DNA of 64,000 nucleotides, taken from Reticulitermes lucifugus. Lineage: Eukaryota > Arthropoda > Insecta > Blattodea > Rhinotermitidae. The DNA lies in contig JAKCWW010000403.1 of NCBI GenBank assembly GCA_026260175.1, forward strand, positions 51,343-115,342, in the 5' to 3' direction. Below the pieces are notes generated by a model. The model had not been told where the DNA came from, did no database searches, and was given only the letters and a program-made list of their open reading frames with translations. Shown in pieces: positions 1 through 12,600 of the stretch. The position numbers and the translations under genes were made by a program. Position 1 is the first letter of the stretch. The number at the start of each line of letters is the position of its first letter.

Positions 1-3000
1 GATACAAAAATTCAAATGCTGAAAGAACATATGACTTGTGTGTATTCAGCATGGGTGTAAAGACAAACCCTGTACATAAGATCAGAGGCTCTCAAGCAGG
101 TGATTGTGCAGGTAAATGCCTTCTTGGTTGCAACAATATCACACATATCTTAAGACCAAGTATATTTGGGATAGATCATGAAAGGGTCTTAATCCCAAAG
201 AGAACAATTGAAATTACAGTTTATCACAGTTCACTAAAACAGACCTTAGACAAAGACATGACACATGGACACAGCCACATAAACAGCATCCACATCCCAA
301 AGCAAAGAAAACATGAATACCAACATCTCCCCCCCACAAATATCACAAAGGACAACAATGGCTGATCCCTGGAAAGCATAAACCATGAATACAGGGCTGA
401 AGAAACAGTCCCCTGTGACAAATGAAATAACAAACGAGCCATAAAAAAAGAACATGTCATAACGACTTAAAATTTTCAGTTTGTTTTTTACTTCCATGGG
501 CTATTTATTTGCAGGTTCTTTTAGCATACACACATAAATTAGGGGTGTACAAATCCCAAGTGCCAGGTAAACCCAGGCTAATGAATTTTGTATGGTGGTG
601 CCTAATATCTGTGAGCCCTCAGTATGGAACTTGCTGCCCCTTCTGGCACCTAAAATTTTGAGGTAGCTCCTAGATTTTTGGAAATCTGTGTACCCCTGAT
701 GTAAATAAATATAAGAATGAGGTGTTCAAACTGTGGTGTTGCGGGATGTGACACCAAATGCACCTGAAACGTCAATATCCACCTGAAAGCCTACACAAGT
801 GTCATAAACCCAGCCTCCACTGGAATGTTTAAATAAAACTGCATGCATCTTCATTTGTTAAATATAAACTCACTTAATTGGGCAATATATTCAGTGAACG
901 TGGTCAGGAATGACATGCAGAAAAAAAGAAAACAAAAAACTTTGTCTAGCCTGCCACAGACCTACTATTTCTGTCAACACACCCAACATTTTAAACCTAC
1001 AAAATAAAAAAGATAAAGGAAGAAATATGTAGACATTAATTTCCCAAAAAATAAAATGACTGACTAGATCAACACCAAGTTCAGCCCTGCATACAACACA
1101 CAAGGACAACAGACACAACTACAGACAGGTATGAAAATGAATGCATCCCACATAAAGGTAAAATGGCCAGGCGATGAAGATACTGGAGTAATTACAAAGC
1201 AGAATAAATGTAAAGCTTCTGCTGCTTCCACTTCTGATTAAAAACTCTTAACACCATATTATGTAACAATAATTATGGACATCTGATACACGTCTCAGAG
1301 CTAATTAACATGACGCCACTATCAGTCTTCATCTGCAGACAGCCACACAAACACAGCTGAGCTGCTGCCCAGAAGTCACTAAAACCATCATTAGCCACTA
1401 ATATGCAACAAGCAGCCATAGCCAAAGGCCATAGACTTAATATTCTATGGTCAAAAACTTTGTATCAGTGGGTGGAAACCATCATGGAGGCTGCAGACTT
1501 CATCTCAACCGAAGTCTTGCACCTTAGCCAAAGACTCTACCTGCAGTACTGCCAACAAAGAGGTTATTTGTTAGGCCACATTGTATATTAATGTCACTAC
1601 TGAACACATCCAAACACTACACTGGCATAGCACCTGACAAACTACATACACCATAATGGTACAAAACTGGCTGAAAGTTCAAATTCAGCGATCAGTTTTT
1701 TTTTGGCAGGGGGGGCTAAACATATGAGTGATATTTCTGTACTTTGTTTGAAATAGGAAATATTTTTCTCGTGAAATGTGATCATAGAACATAGTATGAG
1801 GAACTGATATTCATATTTTGATATAAACAATTTTTATCACCAAAAAACTGCAGTAATTCCTGTATATAGAAGCACTCCTACATGTTCTGGCTATTATTTA
1901 TTGACATATGCATGGAGTATCAACACTTAAAGATGTATACAGCAGTATTACACAGCTTTGTCAATTACAAATGGTAAAATACATAACAAAAATATGCTAC
2001 TAAAACATCAATGTATAGTGTTATGTTAAAATTATGTTGAAATTATTACAATACAAGACAGTCATCAAAATCTGCTTCATCCAAACATCTTAGTGAAATC
2101 TCCTTGAGTTTAATTGAGTGGTAAAACCTATATGTTGTCATTCTGTGTATACACCATGAACAATCACTCTGTACTGACTACAAAGAGATTTCACTATTTC
2201 AAGACGTGTGGATGCAGAAGATTTTAATAATTGTCTTGTCTTGTAATAACTTCAACATAATTTTAACATAACACTATACATTGATGATGTAATGGCATAT
2301 TGGTATTATATATTTTACCATTTATAATTTACAAAGCTGTATAATAATGCTGTATACATCTTTAAGTGTTGATACCCCCTGTGGATGGCTATGGACAGTA
2401 TCTGAAACATGCAGGAGTGCTTTTATATTCAGGAATTAGTGCAATTTGTTGGTGATGAACTTGTTTATATGTATCAATTGCATGGAAGATGTACAATATT
2501 AAGTTCATACTTTGATGTTTGAAGTTCTTATTGTGGTAACTACAAAGAATACTATCTTCTGGACTGCACACTGTGTAGTTTGGTAGAAATATATCATTTT
2601 GTAGGAACCTACTGTCTCTACGTCTCCTACCTCCGGGCAGAAAAGATTTAACCTGAAGACAACTGTTTCACTGGTTTGATTTGACAGTTAAAAATTAGTT
2701 GTCACAAATACAATTCTCTCAACCCATGCAGATCACGCATGGTACATCTGAATGCTCTACTGAATGCAAGTAGAATGACCTCTGGAATAGCCCAACACCC
2801 CAATCCCTATACCTAACACAGAAGAAATTGCCTCACGGCACCTGAAACTTCAACAGTGTTGTCACAAAAACCGACCAATTATAGTCCACTTTTTGACAAT
2901 ATGCTACTCTAAGAAATTATTTATCATTCATCTGGATCTTGGTCCCCTACAAGATCTCACTGCTTGAGGTTCAACAAAATCTCGTACAAATTTCTGTTTT

Positions 3001-3271
3001 CCCTTGACAAGTCACATATTCCACCACCTCACACTTCTTGTTACTCACCCTAATATTACTTTGTGTAAAGAGTGTAATTTATTAAGCTTTTCATTACATA
3101 ATTTCTTCCAACCTAAATTATACTATTATGACAAGCACTTCTGTTCATTTCCTGACACCAACAAATTAGGGAATAAAGAAGAAACAAATGTGCAAGGGAA
3201 AGAAAACAAGGGAAGCTGGCAGACATCACTCAGAAAGATGACATGACAACCCAAAGCATGAAGATTGGAAT
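1..3271. other. Sequence downstream of e31: no gene seen
   Basis: AT-rich, short ORFs on both strands without domain content or splice logic. Either an intron of the long perlecan transcript or intergenic sequence. Holds the inverted repeat 1917-2375. Confidence 0.6.
1917..2375. repeat. Long inverted repeat (fold-back/MITE-like)
   Basis: Left arm about 1917-2107 and right arm about 2183-2375 are diverged reverse complements of each other (about 190 bp each, around 75 bp spacer). The ends read GTATCAACACTT and its complement. No coding sequence, no hammerhead core in the centre, and no clear target-site duplication. Confidence 0.75.
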
Positions 3272-3277
3272 TTTATT
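3272..3277 (-). terminator. AATAAA polyadenylation signal directly after the e31 stop
   Basis: The minus strand reads TGA, four bases, then AATAAA. A canonical signal this close to the stop gives an extremely short 3' UTR. It supports a genuine alternative terminal exon, though AATAAA is common by chance in AT-rich DNA. Confidence 0.5.
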
Positions 3278-3281
3278 TCCA

Positions 3282-3646
3282 TCACTGAAGCACAGGCTGG
3301 CAACAATAGACAACAGAGTGATTCTTCATGGTTAGCAAACCTGGGTGATGTATCATAGCCTTCAAGGTGCCCAGAGCAATTCCTTCTTTGTTGTATACAG
3401 TGCAAGTTACTGCTCTGTGACTGCCGTGGATCCGCAGGTGGTACAAACTTTCAGCACCCCAGTCATACCTCTGCACAGTGTGGCCAACATGACCACCATT
3501 TCCACTGCCTATGTGTTGCACTACAACACTGGGAACTTCTTCAAATTCAATAGTCATCTCCTCCTTACTGTTGTAGCTACACGTGAAGTCAACCTCTGAC
3601 CCAACTGGTTGGTTAACCAGATTTGGGTACAATCTCATTTCTAGAC
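3282..3646 (-). CDS. trol: perlecan e31: third Ig domain, with stop codon
   Basis: Starts in phase 1 after CCAG (start 3646), or six bases later after CTAG (start 3640); both keep frame. [20 protein letters not shown] and [18 protein letters not shown] begin an Ig domain; [20 protein letters not shown] is its strand F, so the domain is complete. After the G strand the frame reads on through GLLTMKNHS to TGA at 3282-3284. An in-frame phase-1 donor (CCAG|GTTTGC, cut between 3341 and 3340) would instead splice to a downstream exon outside the window. I cannot tell which form is major. Confidence 0.9.
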
Positions 3647-6600
3647 CTGGTCATTATAAGGTAATAGTGAGAGTTATTTCGGATTAACATATGAACAAAA
3701 AAAGGTCAATTCTTAAAAGAACATGAACAACTATAATTAATGCAAATTAAAATATAATGAATCAGTGCAAAACCAAATAATTTAAACTTAAAAGAAGTTA
3801 TAAAACAGAGGTACACAAAACATACTTAGAAGGTAAGAACACAGTTTTATTTAAGGTGATACTGGCATATGAAGCAACATAAGGATGTGAAAATTAAAGA
3901 GTGATGCTCCATCATAAAAGTGAATAAATGCAACGCGGACGAGATGAAAGGGACACGTACAGACCGATTTAAGTAACACATCTCTCCCTACAGGCACTAT
4001 AAATTCCTGTTAAAACTTCTAGTTCTGACATGATATGAAAATGAACAAAATAGTTAAGGAATAAGTAGGGAAACAGAGCTTCCAAATTAAATAAATTTAA
4101 CTGATTTTATTGCAGAATTTTTTTTACCACATTCTCTTTGAATACCAGAAAACTTTAACAGTACATATAAAAAAGTGAATGAAATACATTAGAGTAATTT
4201 CCACCAGTAATAGTTTACTTGCCTTAGTACAAGATGTACACCAGTTCACCAAATTAGAAGAACAGATACTGAGAGGGAGGAAAAAAAATATTGGGCACAG
4301 TGTCTTCTGGATGTTACATAACTTACTTTAATGAAGAAAGGAAAGACCACGTACCTGTATGACAATCCATAAACAATGACAGCAAACTGTAATTCATACA
4401 TAGTAAAACATAAAATCTCTGTGGAAATTTCTCTAACATTACACTATCAGCACTGCAACTTTAGGCCGTTGGGAAGAAGACGATTAATTGCAATCTATAC
4501 TAGGTATTTCAGAAGTTTCATGTACATGATCAGCACACATTACAAACACAATGAACCAACAGGACCAAAATCAAAACATATTTGGCTATGACCTTACTCA
4601 ATGTAATGCACTTTACCCACTGGTATGTCAGACAATAAATTGTAGTGCTCTAATCATACACGTAATGTTCTCAGTCTGCTCGTGACACTTGCAGATTTAA
4701 ATCAGCATTTGAGACATGGCTCCTTCACCCAAGTGAAGAAAAAGTCTCCAGGAAATGAGGAAGCTATATCAAGAAATCTTGAATATCAAGATGGCAACTG
4801 GGTCATGCACTGTCCTAAAGGAAAACAACTCCCGCAATTCTGGTTGCTTCTGACATAAAGCAGACTCAATTTTCTCATGTTAACAAGTGACCACTAACTC
4901 CTTAAGCACAACAGTTACTGTATGTACCTCCTACTCTAACATTCTGTCCACACAGCAAGTTTGTACAGTCTGCATGCTTTTCAGACCAAACAGCAATGAT
5001 GTCCCTGAACAGCATCACTGGTTGGTCTTTGCAATACAGACACAATGTGTTTGCTGCAAGGTAGAAAATGAATTTTTAAATTCTATTCAGATAACTTTCT
5101 GAACTCAAAGGTGTAACACTGGTGTGACTTGACACTGACTTGTCCAGTGTAGCCACCTAATGGGTAAAAAAAAACATATTTCATTTTCATACTAAGCTGT
5201 GTATTTAATGGTGAGATTTGGGGCCATCTCTCAGTAATATGCTGCTCTGGAGTGAAATAAACGCAAAAATGATCAAGGAATGTCTCTCTCACCACCTCTT
5301 AATACTGAAAATGGCTGGTGGACTGTGACATATGGAGCGCCATTTAACACATGTGGAACTCACACTTCTGCAGACATTTGGTATGGATGCTGGCAACATT
5401 CACACTTCTATTATAATAATAATAATAACCATGGCTCAACAGCCCTATATGGGCCCAGGCCTCCTCTTTTCGAGGTTACTAAGTNNNNNNNNNNNNNNNN
5501 NNNNNNNNNNNNNNNNNNNNNNNNNNNNNNNNNNGAACCCGTGAACCTTGGGTCCAGTGGCGAGCACGCTAACCACTAGTCCACCGAGGTCGACTCACAC
5601 TTCTATTATATTGCACTTTAATGTCACATCTGTGCATTCTCATCCCACTGTCATGGGCTTTTGTTGCATCCTCCCCAACAAAATAAATGGCACTTATCTC
5701 TCAGCAGTTTCATACAGCAATGCTGTGCTCCCTAAAGTCTTCCTTCGACTGGTTATGGTTACATGGAATTCCTTCAGCACATGAAACTTGATAATCACAC
5801 ACACGCACACACCCGTGTGCATGCACAATACTTGTTCACACTTTGCATGGTCACTACCAGAACACCACAGGAGCAAACATAACCACTGTAATGCATTAGA
5901 CACTAGTAATGTTATGTCCAAGGAAAATTCACTTGTGAAGGTCATTCAGTGCCATCACTGCCATACAGAAAACTTCTGAAATGTTCCTTGTGCATTACTA
6001 AATAAGAAGAGTCTGAGACACAATATACCATCACTTACCAACGCTGTCACAGTATCGACCTGTATAACCTGGCAAACACTTGCAAGTGACACGGCCATCA
6101 TAGGAAATGGAGCAACTCTCCTCCTTCCCATTGCAAGGGCACTTTGTACAGGCACCAATGACACTGGAAGAACGATCACTGAAGTCCCGGTAGTAGCCCG
6201 CAGAACACAGCTGAAATGCAGCACAGTAACTTACTTGACAGCCTCTCACAAACAATAACAACCATACATACCATGTCGCCACCCCATCTCACAAGTCTAA
6301 AAGCCACATAATAAGAGAAATACTGAAAGGATCACTATAAAATCGGACAGTGCAGACATACTGGAAATTTTACGTTGTGTTCACCGTGCATTTTGATAAC
6401 ACTCAACAATTACACCAATAAATGCACTTTATTTCTTAAGTATGTCCATTAACCCTACATGTTTCGGCCGCAATAGCTCCATCATCAGGGGTTCAAGGTC
6501 ACATTCACTTCAACATTCACTAATCCATTTGGTATCACCATTTATACACCACAATGTATGTCATGGAAATTATTTAAAAATTCAGTTTTGATTCATACTG

Positions 6601-9600
6601 TCCACTATAACAACTCCTACTTTGCAGTCAGCTTCTACAGCATGGCTTGGCATACAAAGAACTAGTACATGAATAAAAATACAGATTTAATATGATGAAT
6701 ATAAACTCATATAAAAGCCAAATAAAAACCCTGTGCAATGTTGGTATCTTTAGTGGATTAGCTTTGCAACAACAGATTTTTATCTGCAGTGAACAAATAT
6801 CAGTGCCAACAAGACAAGCAAAATTGACATGAACTCATCTGGAACACCTGTGCTTGCAATACTGGCATACACTTGTCTTGTCCTGCTATGATATCTGCTT
6901 ATCTATACATTAAGTAGCGTAAATCATCATAATTATCCATTTCAGCCTAGCTGACATATAACTGGCAAAACAGAATCCTCTAAATCATTCAGAAATCATT
7001 CTGAACACCAGTTTCATCCAAAGTAATATTTTAAAATCTCTCTATGGTCACCATTCCTTCAACTGTGATTTTCAATTTGTTCTATTCACGTTGCATAAGA
7101 ACTGTCATTCGCAAAATTTGTAGCTATTTACTACTGAATTCAAGATATTGCCAGAGACAAAAAAATAATCAAGGAACACCATTATATTCATTGGAGGAGT
7201 GTAGCTGATTGACTTATTGATCGATTGATTCATTGACTGAGTGAGTGGGCATGTCAGTGTGTGTGTGTGTGGGTACATGAGCATGTGTGCAGACACATGC
7301 AAACATAGAGGTGGGTCAGCATCTACTGCTATACGCATCTTTCTAAAATTAATATAGAATAGAATAGAAGAAGGGCAGGCACTACAGCAACCCATGTACT
7401 TCAACCATACTTGATCTTTTGTACAGCCCTTATATTCATGCATTTAGCAGCCCCACACGTTGAACAAAGTCCAGTATCCTGCTGACAGAGATTTCCTCCA
7501 AGTCACATGGCGAATTAACATAGAAGTGTAAAATCTCAAATGAGGTGAAATGAATATAAAATTACCAAGACTGTGAAATAACGGACTTGCTAATTCATGT
7601 GCACTTTACACATCAGTCATACATAAAAACTATGAGAGAATACCAGGCTGTACAGGGACCTATTATCAGAGTCCTAATAATGGTGCAGATAAAATAACAC
7701 AAATAATTCTATGGCTTGGAAAGTCAAGATATTAGAATGATACAAAGGAACGAAAGTTAAGTAAACATGACAGCTGTGCACTCATAAAACTGGTAATTAA
7801 CTACAAAGTGGGAAATGGACAGCAGCACACCACTGTTAATAAACAACACTGGAGCTCCACACCATGTTCCTGTGTCAAGCAAAAGTAACCAATGTGAACC
7901 CAAGTACAATGACCTCTCCCCTCCTCATGGTGCTGCAGGAGTGCCACAACTGCACATAGTTTGTTGCCTGCCACACAAGACCATTCATCATGCCAGGCAG
8001 ATAAAGCAGCATGAATAACACAGGAACAAATGTCTGAGCCCGGAGCGCAGTCAGATGTCTGATCCACATGTAAAGCAGTTTCCTAGACAGCTACATCATC
8101 AACCTCATTACTGGGCAGGTCCATGTGACCATGCATCCAGCAAAAGAACATCAATTTCCCTACTGCATAGAGATGAGACACTCTCAACCCGTATTTATTC
8201 ATTCATTTTACATTTCAGGGATCCTTGTAGGTAAAAAAAACCTGACAGATGTGGAATTAGTCTCCATATACATATAATAAACAGTATAAAATACATATGC
8301 CTAGAAAGCATGTGTCACATTAAAACAATAACAATATTTATTAATAGCAGTGGTAATAAAATAAAATATATAAAATATATAAAATAAGTGCGGTAATCAC
8401 ACGTAAAATATAATACTAGTTGTCAAGGGTATAATAAACCAAGATCTTTAATTCTTATTGTAGTTAAAATATTCTTCCAATGAATAAAACAAATTTAAAT
8501 GAAGGAAACTTTTTAAAGAAGATCTAACAACAACTCAGTGGTTGGGTGTGTGTCTATGGTCTTGCTGCAAGGCACTTCAATAACATGTGCAAAGATGATG
8601 ACATTGCTGACACTTTTGCTGAATGAAGAAAAGAACTTTATAAATGACACAGAGTCTGGTAACATAAACAATCTTAAAAATATGGAGGCAAGAATGAAAA
8701 AATCTTATCTGCACAGACAAAGGCACAGCCACTTGAATCTTGAACAAATAACCCATCACAACACACAGCTGTATAATCCAAAAAGTAGTTCTGCAAATAT
8801 CAGTGATAGGCAAGCACATTTTCTACCCCATATGACATGCCAAGGTAGAACTACACAATTCCTATAGGAAATTATATGCAGCAAGCATATGTCAGTATGC
8901 TTAAGAAGGCAATGAAACTGCACACCAACATGCAGAAAGGCTGCGCTATTAAGATCGCACCTCTGTTGCAGTGGGTAGGGCAAAACAACACATGGCAAGG
9001 TGAACGGCCACATTGCCAACTTCACTGTATGAATACAAAGGATAATATTCCTCCATGAGGAAGATAACATTCTGTTGGGTTCCATGTACAGACTCTCTGA
9101 TGGCTGATGCCATAGGCATCAGTGGCAAGATAAATCTTGGTGGTGTTGTCAGGGTCTTATAATGCACAGTTTGTACATCATCACAAAACCAAAAATGCAG
9201 ATGCCACAGCTGATCATGGTATGGACCAGAGCAAAACACAGACAAAGCATCAATATTTTGTCTCTGTCCCAAGATCTACCAAACAGAGTTTCAAGACGTT
9301 TAGCAATAGTTCAGACTTAACGCACAGCCACCTCAAGTGATGTTCTAATGACAGCCTGCTGTCAACAGGAAGGCCTAGGAACTTACAGATGGAGTAAATG
9401 GTAATGTGTTATTAATGTGTGGTTTTCATATACTTTAGTACAAACTCTTACATTGACACTCCGAAACAGCATACCTCACATGAAGTCCCTCTGTAGCCAG
9501 GGGGACAATGGCAGTTCTCTACTTCGGTAACAAGTCCCTGTTCTGTATACTGGGGAACAGCTGTGTCTAGGGAGACATCACTGATGTAAGTAGTCCTTAT

Positions 9601-12600
9601 CTGCGGGCTGTGCGAGGCCCGAACCAAGATGGCTTCAACATCAGACAAGACGGTCAGCATATCAGCTCTAGATGCTACTCTCTGTCCTGCTACCTGGTCC
9701 AAGCGACGCCATGTGCTCTCTACCAATGGTACAGAGAATGTCTGAAATTACAGCAAGTATTACTAAGTTACTTCCAATTCATGGGCCATTGTGGGACAAG
9801 CATCTTGCATTATTCACAGGTGGTAATGCTGCAGGGCAGATTCAAATCTTTCTAGAGGTTTTTCTGTGACATGCATGGGAAAAATAGCAAAGTAACTAAT
9901 ATCACGGAACAGTCGTACTTGAGAAGGAAATGACTAATCAGCATCTCAAAACATTTTCTGTCTTTTAGGAAAGCCATGTGTTCAGTAACACATCCATTGA
10001 TTCCTATCCTGAGCCAGAAAACCCAGTCCATGCCATTCCACCCGATTTATAGCTTACTGTCCCACACAAAATAATAAATTTGGAACCACTTTTGACAGGA
10101 AATCCTTAAAGGAAAGAATTACTTGTATTACTGCATTTGATACAAAACAGGCAAGCCATTATAACTACATGTCATTACATAAATATAAAAATTGTCACTA
10201 TGGCAGTGAAAATTACATATACAGTTTACAAAACATACTTGTGCTGATATTATGGTATGAATCAACTAACCACTATTCGATCAGGAATAAACTGATCTAT
10301 GTTGGTCCAGTAAATAGAGATGCCACTGCCATAAATGATAACATCAGTGTCTGATGAGTGAGTGGCACCAGGCCAAGATCTGTAGAGCTGACTCACTGTT
10401 AGGTTGCCACCATAGGAGGTAATCTGAAACAGAAGAAGTGGAAAAACATCTGATGTAGTGGACAAGTAGTTGTATTTTGTATCTAAATAAACACCATCAA
10501 AACACACCTATAAAACATATAATGATACCTGTTTATTCACAACTCTGACATGTTTCAGTTACTCATTTAACTACCATCCAGGAGGCATACAAACAAGACT
10601 ATGTACAAAATTAGTATGATTCAGCAGGAGCCTTACTAAGTCTGTACATATTCTTGTATGCCTCCCTGATGATGGTCAAAAGATTAACCGTAACGTGTCT
10701 GTGCTGTGAGCAAAGATGTATTGTTATACAATTTACAGCTGTTGTAATTGTATTTATTTAAATACCACTTACCAAGTACACTGTTTTTATTTTAAGGTGA
10801 CATCTCCCTGCTGTGTTAATGATTGAAACATTTTTTGTACACTGTATTTCATTGAAGTGTACTACTTCCTATTCTCAGCCACAAAACAGCTATCAAAACA
10901 GATATTTTGCTGTGATTATGATGTGACACATCACAGCTGCAAAACAATGTATTTTGATACTGAACTTGTACCATATGATGGCTGCCATCAGCAACACATG
11001 CTAGAATATCACAAATCAGATTTAAAAACCTTCCCTCTTACAGGGTCAGTAACACTGCAATCTAGCAGGAAATTTCATTACAGCAAACCATTACATTTTT
11101 TCATGATAGTTACTAACTCTATTTCCAGTAAATGCTGGAGGTAGTGACCAGAACAGGCTCTGACTGCGTGGTGTTGGAAACTCGTATCCAATTTCGTTGC
11201 TTCTCTCATTCACAGTTAAGCTTTCACGGAACACTTCATTTCGATTTCTGAAAATCAAAACTAGGATTGAAGTACATTACACATTAATAAGAAAATATAA
11301 GTTATAATACAAGTTGTAAATTACAGGCAGCTCTGACATTTTGACACTTTTTCTGAATATCCAGTGTACCAAGACTTGACATTTTAACCCTTACACATAA
11401 ATAGATTTACACATTATTCCATATTTATCATTGTTTATGGAAAGCAAAAATGTGGGATGTCTCATGTGATGATGGTGTATATCTATGTATGTGCGTCTGT
11501 TGGTCCAATAACAGGATAATACTTTTTATGAAACCTGATAGGGAGGTCACCTCAAAACCAGGTTGTCATACACTTCAATTTTGCAATGTTACCAATGCAG
11601 CAGACGTAAGACCTCTTGAAGTGGGAACAATTAAGATGCTTTGCATCAGATGTCTTGATTCTGTTATCTGTAAATAGCTGATCAATAATTACCATTTCCC
11701 CAAACTAGATGACAAAGACACACATGTCACATGAAAGATTATTATGCATTTAAATATACTTAAACGAAACTTGCATCGTTTAACAATTCTTCTGTACATA
11801 AAAGCACAGTTACAGTAACTCAAAATAGCCAAAAATCTGGTTGGAGCATACCTGTCAGTTAAAGTAAATCCATGAGCTGAGTCAACCACCTGCATTGGGA
11901 TTTGGGTCCTGTACAGGTTGGCCTGCTGGCATGTATCTGTTACTCCACTGCAAAAACATTCCAAACAGCCCTCAATGTGCTTCTCAGACAATGAAAATGT
12001 TCCTGGACGACAACGATCACAGTTCCTTCCTTCAACATTGGTCTGGAATAATAATAAAATTGATTAATAAGTACTGATGTAAAAGACCAAAACTGAAGAC
12101 ATTTTAAATAACAGTAACATGCAACTAAGAGGAGACACTGTACCAAAAATATTTTAATGCAAATACAATTGAGATCAGGGCTCAAGAATTGGGCTCCCAG
12201 CAGTCACACACAAATCAAAACCACTGTGGAATTTTCATGTTTCTTTTTTAATTATTTCTAAACTGTGTGTGTGGAGAAAAGTGACAGATATTACAACCCC
12301 TGATTGGACATAATTGGCACAGACTAAAGCTTCTAACTGCAGAAAACTGACACATACTGTCACCTCTAATTTGACAAAACTGACATATCCTTCAAGCTTT
12401 AACTGCACAAACCTGACAGTTAATATAACCTGTAACTGGACAAAACTGAGAGATACTATAACTTCTAACTGGACAAACATGACATGCTATAACCTTTAAT
12501 TGGACAAAAGTGAAAAACTACAACCTCCAGGTGGTCAAAACTGACAAACTGTAACATCAAACTTGACAAAAGACTCTTTCAGCAGAAGACAAATTCTGAG

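Larger units (their letters stand above)
3647..6038. other. Intron e30-e31
   Basis: 2.4 kb. Holds a SINE with an assembly gap (5411-5600) and a CA-rich patch near 5790-5812. Nothing else recognised. Confidence 0.8.
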
